From contig WNNJ02001456.1 of NCBI GenBank assembly GCA_012934845.2, positions 1 to 64,000 of the forward strand: a stretch of DNA of 64,000 nucleotides, given 5' to 3'. This document shows positions 43,096-53,060 of the stretch, in pieces. Both the position numbers and the translations under genes were made by a program. Source of the DNA: Pomphorhynchus laevis. Taxonomy: Eukaryota > Acanthocephala > Palaeacanthocephala > Echinorhynchida > Pomphorhynchidae. Under the pieces are notes generated by a model, which was given only the letters and a program-made list of their open reading frames with translations, had not been told where the DNA came from and did no database searches. Every line of letters starts with the position of its first letter. Within the stretch, counting starts at the first letter, position 1.

Positions 43096-45590
43096 TTATT
43101 GTAATACAAAATACTATAATCGTACAATAAATGTTAATAATAACAATAGAAAATATACATTAACCATAAACTTCATTAATAAATGTATAGATAACATAAA
43201 TATAGGTAGAGTTTGAAATAATTCTAAAAGTAAAGAAATAATATGGTCAGATTTAAGTAAATATATTCCTAAAATAAGGTATAAACTCCAACCACCATTA
43301 GGACGAAAAATTTCTAATTATAATAAAGAATTAAAATCAATATGTAACGATAATATTAGAAACTGGAAACAGAATGCAATAGTAAAAGTCTTAGTTTTGA
43401 TAAAATAAATGAAAATATATGTACCCATAATCTAGAATTAATTGAAAATTGTGAATAAAGAAAGCTGCTATCAAAAGGGTATAAATATAGATTAAATAAC
43501 AACAACGACAATCAAAAGGGTATATATAATAACACATATATATAATATTACTTATATATAATATTACTTATTATATAAAAATATTTATTTTCATATATAT
43601 AATGATTACTTTAGTAAGCTGATTAATAGTGAAAGCTCGAATATATCTAAGATAAAAATTTGGAAAGATTATATATTTGATAAAATTAAAAATAAAATGA
43701 AAATAACAAACAATTATAAAAGAAAAGATAAAATTAATAAAGATATGTATAAAGAACTTACTAAATTAAAGGATAACTATATAATAACAACTATTGATAA
43801 AGCTAGTAATAACTTTGTCTTCATATGCAAACAGCTTTATTATGATATACTAATGAAAGAGGTTAATTCTAATGATTTAAAAATAAATCCAACATATGAA
43901 CGTTGTGAGTTAAGTTGAGAAACAATTATTACAAGTCATTGTTCTATAATTGATAAAAAAGGTATAAAGGTTGAATCAGATAATAAAAATATACCTATAT
44001 TATATTGGAATCCAAAATTACATAAAAATCCAATTAAACCACTGGTTTATATGTTGTGATTTTAAATGTACATTAAAACCACTTTCTGTTTATTAGATTA
44101 AAATACTTAAAGTAATTAAATCACATTTTAAAAAATATTGCAAGGTAATCGAAATTAATACTGGTATAAAACACTATTTCAGTATTAATTCTACAAAAGA
44201 ATTTTTAGAACAGACAAAAGGAATAAATTTTCAAAATATAAATACATACGATTTTAGTACGCTTTATACAAATCTAGATTTAGTAGATATTAAAGAAGCG
44301 TTAGTAAAATTAATTAACCTTATTTTCGGAAAATGATATACATATATATTATAATAATTATAACGCCTATCTAACAAAAATTAAACCATCAAGTAAATAT
44401 AAATATATGGATAAAATTGAATTAATAGAATCCTTAAATATTTTGATAAATCAAAATTATTTAAAAGTAAGGACATCTATATTTAGACAAGTAAAAGGTA
44501 TTTTAATGGGTGGTAATAGTAGCCTAATTATAGCTGACTTGTTTTTAAGCTTTATAGAATATGAATTTGTTCATAACTGTGTAAATACTAAATCTAAACA
44601 ATATAAATATATGAAATATATGTTTCGATACATTGATAATATAAGTGTATTTAATTCTAATAATTTTTATTCAATTAGTGAACAAATTTATCCAGCAAGC
44701 CTTATTCTTAACAAAACAAATATTGATGATAAAGAAGGTGTATATCTAGATATGAACATTAAATTAACATTAACTAAAACTACTATTAATTTATATCGTA
44801 AAGATGACATATTTAAATTTACAAGAAACATTTTTGCATGAGCATTCATGCATACCATATAATATAAAATATAATACATTAAATAATGAAATTTTAAGAA
44901 TTGCAACAATATGTAATGATATTGGCTTTCTTCAAAATCATTTAAATAATTTAATAGATACATATTTTAAACTAGGTTACTATAAAAATAACATCAAGCA
45001 GAAAATAGTAAAATATATAAATCAACACAATAATATAAAGAATAAATTTAAACTCTTAAGTGGCAAATTTTTATGGATGGATAATAAATAATATACTTTG
45101 CATTAGAATAAGATACTAGATAGTTATTTCAGAGGAAATACATCATTAGCATGTATTTGGCCCCGCTGCTATGTTGGGTAGAAGAGTTAGGGGCCGAAAC
45201 CTGATAGCATAGCAGTTCCTCCTGATGACCTCTAATCCTTATTCTGATACATCGTCTGTTATTTATTAGTCAATTCATAAAAATGACGTTTATTTTAAAT
45301 TTCAATTTTTTATTTTAACTTGATTTAAATTATAGAAAATCTAAAAACAATTATTAATTTTATTATTTAATTATTAAATTCATATTTCGCATTATTATGT
45401 TTTGTTTATTTTATAATTATATATAATTCGTAGACTCAGTTAGCTGATTTGAGTGATATAAATTATATAAAATCTTATAACAATTATTTATTATTAATTA
45501 ATTTTTTATTATTTAACTATTTAACTTTTATTTTGCATTGTTTTTAATTTGCAATATAAAATACGTAGACTCACTTAGCTTATTTAATTT
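43096..45590 (+). mobile_element. PLE-1 Penelope-like element, main copy
   Basis: Reads on the + strand: an N-terminal stretch (KYIPKIRYKLQPPLGRKISN, about 43255), TIDKASNNFVFICKQLYYD (43790, the tDK..N..VV block), IPILYWNPKLHKNPIKPL (about 43990, the PK.HK block), TYDFSTLYTNLDLVDI (44245), RQVKGILMGGNSSLIIADLF (44485), FRYIDNIS (44625, catalytic box, with N in place of the second D) and VYLDMNIKLTLTKT. A premature TGA ends the frame at 43918, and frameshifts lie around 44040 and 44840. The ORF ends 45091 soon after KFLWMDNK. No GIY-YIG endonuclease is visible. These blocks match Penelope-type RTs, not LINE RTs. Confidence 0.85.
45132..45221 (+). ncRNA. PLE-1 3' structured RNA module with predicted pseudoknot
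   Basis: Starts 40 bases after the RT stop. Pairings: GAGG 45132-45135 with CCTC 45218-45221; hairpin AAATACAT 45136-45143 with ATGTATTT 45151-45158; P1 GGCCCC 45159-45164 with GGGGCC 45190-45195; P2 CTGCTATG 45166-45173 with CATAGCAG 45208-45215. P1 and P2 interleave, giving an H-type pseudoknot. GAAAC directly follows P1'. Eight copies share the module (about 2001, 4501, 18190, 18738, 35960, 39955, 42550 and here). P2, the outer stem and the hairpin keep pairing across substitutions, while P1 is weaker in several copies. Function is unknown: recognition by the element's own RT or self-cleavage are possibilities. Confidence 0.6.
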
Positions 45591-45604
45591 ATTCAGCAAT
45601 CTAT

Positions 45605-45710
45605 GAAGCAAATAGACAAGTAGATAATAATGTTTACTGTTTTTTGAATATTACATTTCGATCAACAATGTAATCATTAAGACGTGATGGCTTACGAATT
45701 ATTCGACCAG
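45605..45710. repeat. direct repeat, right flank of PLE-1 main copy
   Basis: Right partner of 42960-43095. It could be a long terminal-type duplication of Penelope elements (pLTR) or an older repeat in the target; with a divergence of roughly one in eight bases it predates recent activity. Confidence 0.7.
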
Positions 45711-45779
45711 ATCTTGTTGGTTCTCAGAGCTAGTTTGCTAGCCTGTTAACCCTGGTGTGTTTCTCGAGATTTCGTCCTT

Positions 45780-47193
45780 TAATGAAAATGCCGTTTCTGT
45801 TTGGTCTTTAAGATCCAATACGGGTCTTTGCGTCAAAATGTTCTCGTGATGATTTTTATCATACACATTGATTTGATAATCACATTCGATAAGTTTTTGT
45901 GAAGGTTGATATGTTAACTCGTAATTTATATCCGCATCGTTCTGGATACTCTCAGCTTGGTATCTTCTTAACTCTGCCTGGTCGTTTGGATAAGGAGTCA
46001 GATACTAGATGGTAAACCATTGTGCGATCCCCATCAGAATGTTCGATTTGAGCTATCTTCTTATTGCTCTATGGTATTATTGCTCTCTTTAACCATTTAT
46101 GTTTTGTCGTGATACTTACTAGTTGTCGAATGTTTCTTTAGTACTACAAGATCAGGAGTTAATAACCACTACGGTATTGTTGTAAGTATTTCTAGTTGTT
46201 TTGTGTGGTGTGTAGTTTATTGGCACACAGAAGTGAACCACTGAATGTAATGCCATTGGAAGACATTTCTGCCACTGCGATTTTGGAAGATTCCTTACAG
46301 ATAGAGCCAATTCGATACTCCGTCAAATTGTTCCATTAGCCCGGTCGATATTTGAATTTCCCGTCGGATTATATAGAGCGGAATGGCTAATGGCAATTCC
46401 AAGTTCATTGATATATGCTCTTAAATGTTTCAATATAAAACACGGACCTCGGTCGCAATGAAGGTATTCGGGTGTTCCAAACATAAAGAACATACACTCT
46501 AAAGATCGGATAATTGTCGACGCAGACATGCCTCGACACGCAAATGAGAAAGGAAAACGTGAAAATTGTATAAATTGTTGAGCATGTATATGTTCTTATT
46601 TTCACTAGGAAGCGGACCTTTGAAATCCATAGAAAATTTATTGAAAAGCCGTGTCACTCTAATGAGGTGAGATTCAGGTAGTCTGTAATATCGAGGATTG
46701 AGAACTGCGCATGTTTGCAATTTGAAATTACGTTTTACGTCGTCTATCGAATACGGTAGGATTCGTGATTTAATGAAATGATTTAGCCGAGAGACTCCAG
46801 GATGACAATATCTTTGATAAGATATTGTCAAAGTTTCCAGGTCTGTCAGTATGCACGGTGAGCAAGGAATTCTTGATAGCATATCGGCGGTATTGTTTTC
46901 GCTTACGGGACTGTATTCTATTTCGAATGCAAAAGAAGTTAATTCAAGTCTCCAACTAAGCATTGTTTTCATTTTTATTCGGTTATGATGATTTTTATTG
47001 ATTATAAAGACTATGCTTCGCTGGTCGGTCACGATTCGAAATTGTTTTTCTAAAAGTAATGAATCTAAGACTTAACCGCTTCGACAACTGCAAGTGGTTG
47101 TAATGTTCGAGAGAAAAATGTACGGGCTGACCGTCCTGAGAATACACTGCGGCAATTGCGCGGTTTGAAGAATAGATTTCTACCCTTAATAAT
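45780..47193 (-). mobile_element. gypsy-like LTR retrotransposon, 3' part (RNase H, integrase)
   Basis: Minus strand. The RNase H end is at 47150-46920, with a SQDGQPVHF-type stretch and then WRLELTSFAFEIEYSP and NNTADMLSRIPC. The integrase is at 46605-46140: FGTPEYLHCDRG, ISHSALYNPTGNSNIDRANG and KSQWQKCLPMALHS. A C-terminal KIAQIEHSDGDRTMV follows near 46030. These are Ty3/gypsy pol motifs in order. It is interrupted by stops and frameshifts and its 5' half lies at 51796-52770, on the far side of a LINE-L2 insertion. No LTR could be recognised. This is a dead copy. Confidence 0.8.
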
Positions 47194-47791
47194 AATAAAA
47201 TAATAATACAAATTTATTTAATGTGGCAAATGCGTACAAGATGTACGCTTACAAGTCCACAAACAAAAATGAAAAAAGTCAAGCAGATAAATTGTTTAAA
47301 TGGAATCGGATTTGTCGTTTGAAGCACGGCAGGGAAGTTGATTGGCGTATATGAATGGGTAGATGGTTCAACGATAGAGGAGCAGCCACAATGAAGGAGC
47401 GGAGTCAAAGGAGGTAGAGTAGTTTGGGACATGTAAAAGAAGGGAATTACAGGAACACAAGGAACAGTAAACAGGACGAGAATTATCAAGAAAAGGAAGG
47501 TTGAGAAATGAAGGGGTATGAAAAGTTACAAGGCGGAAAAGCAACGATAAGAAGACGAATTTGAACACGACAATAAATTGTAGGCAAATCGAGAGAAGCA
47601 AGATGATAGGATGTATGATCAAAACGACGAAGACGGAAGAGAATTCGGACGTCTGCGTTGACGATGCGTTGTAGGGGAAGAAGAGTGGATTTAGGTGAGT
47701 TGGAAAATAGACTAAGACAATAATCGAGTCTAGAAAAAAGGAGAGAAGATATGAGAGTCATACAAGAAGGGAAATCGATCAATCTACGAAC

Positions 47792-48890
47792 TTAACGGAG
47801 GTTGTGGAGTATCAAGGTAGATGATCGTACTTTATCTCTAACGAAAGGTTTAAGTGAAAGCCTGTTGTCGAATTGGAAGCCTAGGAAAACGAGATTATCA
47901 ACAATAAGAAGAATTGTAGAATTTAATGATACGGAAGGAGGTTCTAAGCTGAGACGTCGAGGTAGGATCCATATAATTTTAGATTTATCAGGATTCAGAG
48001 AAAGGCGAAGGGAAGAAAGATGATTGGAAATTGAGACAAGACAGTCGGAAGCGGAAACACTAAGATCGTGAATACGATAAACAGGTGCATGAGCATAGAT
48101 GAGAATGTCATCAGCATATTGCATAACATGGAAGTTAAATTTATGAGAAATCGAAGACAAAACACCGAGAAGAAGAGAGAAAAGTATAGGGCCTAATACG
48201 GAGCCTTGTGGAACATTGGACGGAATGGATGAAGGATGGGAGAGAAAAGAGTTAGAATAGACGCGAAATGTACGGTTTGATAGATATGAAGAAAACCATG
48301 ATACAGTGGGTAAAGAGAAGCCATAATCATGACGAAGGCGATGGAAGAATAATCGAGTGATCGACGATGTCAAAAGCAGACGATAGATCAAGAGAAACTA
48401 TGACACTACATAATTTATGATCGCGCGATATGAGTATGTCGTTATAAACTTTAAGACATGCAATTTCAGTAGAGTAATTAGAGCGAAAAGCGGCTTGGAA
48501 GGGAGGAAATAAGTTAGAGGAAAAGAGATATATATTAACTTGCTTAAGAACGAGACGCTCAAGGAGTTTAGAGAGAGTTGGGAGAAGTGAAATAGGACGG
48601 TGCGAAGATGGTAGTGAAGAGTCGAGAGATTGTTTTTTGATGAGAGGACGAACAGTGGCGCATTTCCAGATAGAAGGAAATGTACGGCTACGGATGAACG
48701 AGTTGAACAATGTGGTTAGGAAGGGTAAGATAGAGGAGCAGATATTTTTAAGCAAGTGAGTGGGAATTGGGTCAGAAGGAGATGTTTTATTAGGTAATGA
48801 CAGCAGAACCGAAGAAACTTCATCAGACGAAACGAGAAGAAGGTGGAATAGTTCCGGGAGAGAAGTATTTAAAGAGAAGAGTGGGTACAA
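47792..48890 (-). CDS. LINE-L2 reverse transcriptase, broken into two frames
   Basis: Frame 48890-48327 holds finger residues and motif A (LDLSSAFDIVDHS), and frame 48391-47792 holds motif B (VPQGSVLGPILF), motif C (QYADD) and part of the thumb. Frames overlap by about 65 bases, so a single frameshift near 48360 separates them. All catalytic aspartates are intact. The D.SSAFD.VDHS plus QGSVLGPILF combination belongs to the CR1/L2 polymerase group. Confidence 0.8.
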
Positions 48891-49000
48891 GGGGGCTATG
48901 GGTAGTAGGGAAAGTAAATTAGATAGCTTAGTTTGTAGATAAGAAGAAAATTCATCATGATTTATATTACAAGGGGTAGACGATCGTGAAAGAATTGAGT

Positions 49001-50079
49001 TTAAGATTTTCCAATGAGATTTAGAGCTGGAGGATGACTCGAGTTGATTTCGCCAAAAGAAAATACGTTTAGTACGTATAAGAATGAGATATGAACGGCG
49101 TAGAGAAAAGTAGGAATCACGAAGACTTGGAGGGAGTGAATTAGGAGAACGTTAAGAAAGCGTTTATAGATACGAAAAGAGTGACGGAGTCGACGCTTAG
49201 AAAGACTACAGTCAGAATCGAACCAGGGAGCATGGCGCAAGCGCTGGGAACGTCGAAGTCGACTAGGCAGAAGGTTATTGAGGATCGACGTAAGTCCAGA
49301 ATAAAACAGAATGGATAGATCATCGGGAGAGAGATGGTTAAGAGGAAGTGAAAAGAGTGAAGAATTGAGTAAGGCTGTGCAGAGAATAGGGATATCGAGA
49401 AGCTTCCAGGGTCGACTTGGTGTAGATAATGGTAAAGGCGGAGAAGGAGGATGGGGACGAGTAAGAGTAAGAGTGACAAGGAAATGATCGGACAAACCAG
49501 GATCAGTAATTGACAAGGAGGTATAGTCATTAAAGCAGTTAGGAACAGCAATAATCTCGAGAGCACCGCCGAGAATATGAGTTGGGCTTGTTAAAAGTAA
49601 TTTATAGGTAAAATCAGAAAAAAATAAGTTAAAGTGATAGAGTCAGAGTCAGACGGGCAATCAAGACGAATGTTAAAGTCACCAAGAACAAAAGAGGGAG
49701 TATAAAACAATGAACAGTGAGACATTAAATCTGCAAGGTTGTTAAAGAAGATACGTGATGGGGCAACTGAACCTGGACGGTATACAATTAGAAGTTCCAG
49801 AGGGAAAGGCGTTGATAATCTGCATATGAATAATTCGAACGAAGTGTAACGGATGTTAACGTTGATTTTACGTAAAGACATTGGGTGACGAGCAATGGCA
49901 ACAATACCGCCATGATTAGAAGCAGTAGATGTATGAGATGCAATTTGACGAGCTGATTCAACTAGAGAACAACCAGAGCGACATAGACGACGAATAGCAA
50001 GATCGTCGGAGTCAGAGTGCCATGATTCGGTAATGCAGAGAATATCGATAGATAATTGATCAACGATATCGAGAAGCAT
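49001..50079 (-). CDS. LINE-L2 endonuclease domain, broken
   Basis: The segment begins with LSIDILCITESWHSDSDDLA, continues VRYTSFELFICRLST-like residues and VLGDFNIRLDCPSDS, then a shift near 49600 leads to SDHFLVTLTL and the C-terminal RLRHAPWFDSDCSLSKRRLR. LCITE.W, VYRP and GDFN...D, followed by SDH, are the apurinic/apyrimidinic endonuclease boxes found in this LINE group. One frameshift and one stop are evident. Confidence 0.75.
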
Positions 50080-51516
50080 ATCAGCTTAATGAAGAATGGA
50101 GCGAGTGTTGAATAGACTAAGACGAAACATATGATTAGGAGTGAGATTGACTAGCGAAGAAGACAAGGGAGAGAGATGGGACGCCATCGAATTTTTGGCC
50201 TTGTGTGTACAACGTGAAAATTTCCATTGATTTGACGTATAGATAAGGATGACTCGCCGTTTGTTTCACGTCGATGTTTCTCAATGCGAGCTAAATTGAG
50301 CTGGGCAATATCAGAAGGGGAGCGGTCAGGAAAGATACGGCAAGTAGATGAAGTGGTAAGAAGTTTAAAACGTTGGGAGAGTACAGAAGAGGCATGTGAA
50401 CTATGTCGGAAAACGATTTTTAAGAGTGGAGGACTGAGATGATTGGATTTAGTGGATTTGTTTAAACGAATAAAGGATACAGGATCGATATTATTGAAGA
50501 GGGATGGGTTATCGTCAGGAAGAATGGTTGCTAGGATAGTTCTGAAAGCAGATATATCATCGAGGCGAGATTGTGGAGAAGCAGATTCAGAAAGCTTTAA
50601 GTTTGATATGATTATACAGCGATCGCGCGAAGGAAAACGATTTCGTGTAAGTGGTGGACGGACAGAGCTGGTAGGAGTCGAGGCAGATGAGCAGATAGAA
50701 GTGGAAATGACAGGGGTGCTTGATAGAGAATTAATATTGGTTAAAGCAAGTGTGACAGGAGCGGGGTGTTGAGTCGTTTGATCAGAGATGTGACTGGAGA
50801 TGATTTTTAATGAAGGATGTAAATTATTTGGAAGTGTTACGTGGGAGGTAGAGTAAGGAGAATTAAGATAGGTTGGGGCATGAGTGACAGGAAGGAGTGT
50901 TGAATTACTCGATCGGAAATGTTACTGGAAATGATTTTGATGGAAGGATGTAAATTATTGAGAAGTGATACGGGGGAGGTCGAGTAAGAAGTACGTGAAG
51001 AGAATAAAGAAGTTTGAGATTTTTTAGATTGGGGGAGGAATAGGAAAGAGGAGGTACGAGATAAATAGCTTTACCGTTAGCATTGTTAGAATGAGAAAGA
51101 TTAATGGAAGTTTTGTACGTAGTTGAACGAGGAGTGTGAGAGAGAGTAGGTTCAATAATGGGATTATAAGATGCGAAGTCAGGTGTTGATGCGAGGGAAA
51201 CATCTAGAACAGCATTGGTCTGAGTGGTCGTGTGTGATACAGGAGTAGAGGAGCAGGATAACTGTAGTAGTCGTACTGATGTACAAAAACCGCATGTGAA
51301 ATGTTTACGTTTATACACCAAGTGGTCGGATATTTTAACACGAACAAGTGTCCATACATCACAATCTTTGGAATCGCATCCAACTTCGAAGCTAATATAA
51401 CCATCATTGCATTCCAATGTGGAAGATTCTTGATCAGGAACAGGGATCTGAGATCGCGCTTTTTTAGGCGTGACCTTTTTTCGATAGATTGAGCTCAATC
51501 CGCGAGCGTAGCGAGC

Positions 51517-51756
51517 GGAACTGACAGGAATAATGTGGAACTGACAGGAATAATGTGGAACTGACAGGAATAATGTGGAACTGACAGGAATAATGTGGAA
51601 CTGACAGGAATAATGTGGAACTGACAGGAATAATGTGGAACTGACTGGAATAATGTGGAACTGACAGGAATAATGTGGAACTGACAGGAATAATGTGAAA
51701 CTGACAGGAATAATGTGGAACTGACAGGAATAATGTGGAACTGACAGGAATAATCT
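51517..51756. repeat. tandem array of a 20-bp unit, 12 copies
   Basis: Twelve contiguous copies of GGAACTGACAGGAATAATGT start at 51517 and repeat every 20 bases, with four single-base variants in total. The array is at the 5' end of LINE-L2 copy 2, just inside the target duplication at 51796. On the minus strand two frames are open across it, producing a 20-residue peptide period inside a 363-codon ORF (50905-51996). Because the period is not a multiple of three, all frames give related 20-residue repeats. Confidence 0.95.
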
Positions 51757-51795
51757 GGAATGTATGTTTATTAGAAACCAAAATTTTTTTAATTT

Positions 51796-52770
51796 CCTTA
51801 ATAATTTGCTCGGATCAATAGTAATTCGGACTGCTTTGATAACATCTTCGCGCATGGTTTTGAAAGCATCTCTAGCTTCAGAGTTCATAGAAAACGTTAT
51901 AATTCGATTGACGTTCGTAGTTTTCTCGAATAGTCCTTTATCCAATGTGAGTAATATGCTAGCATCCTGACTAGTCGCTTTAGCTTCATTGGACATTTCA
52001 TTTCTCGAAAGGCTTTCTTGAAAGGATCCGTTGTTCTTCTATTTCTCGATTGGCTTTCGTACGTTGTTGATCAGGTCGTAATGCATTATGTTCTATAACA
52101 TAGCCAAGGATTCAAATCTTGTTGGTAAAGTGTTGACACTTTTCCGGATTTAATGTTATTTTGTATTTCGCGACCGAATTTAACAATCGAGTCAGATTAA
52201 TATTATGACCTATTGTATTGTGTCCGCAAACAACAAGATCATCAAGGAACGCGAATGTTTCCTCAAGGCGTTCTGTTCGTATTATTTGAACGATGACACG
52301 CTGAAAAACGGCAGACGCTTTGCCAGAACGAATGGAACCCCTTAAATTGATATAGTGCTCAATCAGCTTCAAATGCCGTGTACAACCGATCCGATGTCAT
52401 AACTTCTAGTTGATGGTATTCTGATTGTAACTCCAGTTCACTGAATACCGAATATTTTGCTATCTGATCGACTAACGAATCAATTAGAGGTAACGAATAT
52501 GCATCCAATAAGGTGAATTTATTGATTGGTAATGGATAATCGATTACTATTCTTCGTTTTCTGTAGTGTTTCGTGACCACCACAAATTGTGCGCGCTATG
52601 GTGACTGACTCGCTTCGATTATTTCATCTTGAAGCATTCTTGATATTTCATAACTGATAAAATTCATGCGATGTGGATCAAATCTGCCTGATTTCTCAGC
52701 TATGGGATGACAATTTGGTGTTAAGGTAGAAAATAGTGGTGGTTTCGATGCACATAGTTAATATTTGACT
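51796..52770 (-). mobile_element. gypsy-like LTR retrotransposon, 5' part (reverse transcriptase)
   Basis: Minus strand: a DEIIEASH-type start near 52640, then RRIVIDYPLPINKFTLLDAY, SLPLIDSLVDQIAKYSVFSE and TAFEAD at 52583-52359; then ETFAFLDDLVVCGHN (catalytic FLDD variant), NLTRLLNSVAKYKITLNPEK at 52372-52112; then a linker (SEARDAFKTMREDVIKA) that leads to the LINE-L2 insertion. These are Ty3/gypsy RT motifs in order. A frameshift lies near 52360 and stops occur beyond 52100. The polypeptide frame at 51806 resumes at 47183 once the LINE-L2 and one target copy are discounted. Confidence 0.8.
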
Positions 52771-52774
52771 GACG

Positions 52775-53060
52775 ATGATCGAGGGTTTAATCTTGGAGTT
52801 CCCTGAGGTACTCCAAGATTTGTAGGGAAGCGATCAGATAATTCGTCGTTTGGCCTTACGAAGCAATGACGGTCAGACAGAAATTTAATAATCCAGCGAA
52901 CTAAACACTCATCAAGGTGGATATTGCTCAGTTTTTTGAATTAAATTAACATGAAGGACTGTATCAAATGTCTTTAAAAAGTCGAAGAAGATGGCGTCAA
53001 CCGGAATGCCAGAATCATAATATCTGGTCCAGCTATTTTAATAGCTTGACCAGATTTAAT
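52775..53060 (-). mobile_element. CR1-like LINE RT fragment
   Basis: Minus strand carries GIPVDAIFFDFLKTFDTVLH (about 53010-52950), WIIKFLSDRHCFVRPNDEL (about 52890) and GVPQGTPRLNPR (about 52810), i.e. motif A and motif B of a CR1-type polymerase, decayed. It may be the continuation of the CR1-C copy that stops at 57475, split by the LINE-L2 between them; the missing spacer would be about 25-30 residues, but no target duplication was found. Confidence 0.6.

Larger units (their letters stand above)
47194..51795 (-). mobile_element. LINE-L2 copy 2, near full-length, inserted in gypsy
   Basis: Bounded by the 10-bp duplication CCTTAATAAT at 47184-47193 and 51796-51805. From 5' to 3' on the minus strand: a 12-unit tandem array at the 5' end; a PHD-type finger of ORF1 (about 51425-51280: VGCDSKDCDVWTLVRV and FTCGFC); ORF1 remainder to about 50200; endonuclease at 50079-49000 (SIDILCITESWHSDSDDLAI; PLELLIVYRPGS; FVLGDFNIRLD); RT at 48890-47790 (NKTSPSDPIPTHLLKNICSS; SVIVSLDLSSAFDIVDHS; VPQGSVLGPILFSL; VMQYADDILIYAH). 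The 3' UTR ends with the hairpin 47232-47248 and an ATT-rich tail. Several frame breaks. Confidence 0.85.

Noticed and set aside
45132-45221. HDV-like ribozyme
   Set aside because: The crossed P1/P2 resembles the HDV order, but there is no P4 hairpin between P1' and P2' and no consistent P3; kept only as an unnamed pseudoknot.
45190-45245. Permuted (type II) hammerhead using GAAAC and the later CTGATGA
   Set aside because: The bases before GAAAC and after CTGATGA are not complementary, so stem II cannot form.
50443-50772. 109-codon + strand ORF
   Set aside because: It is the complement of LINE-L2 ORF1 sequence and has no independent support.
51517-51756. CRISPR array
   Set aside because: The 20-bp units are contiguous with no spacers, and the genome is eukaryotic.
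50905-51996. 363-codon minus-strand ORF as a real gene
   Set aside because: It joins gypsy pol sequence, a 20-bp tandem array and LINE-L2 ORF1, and is open only because the array lacks stops.
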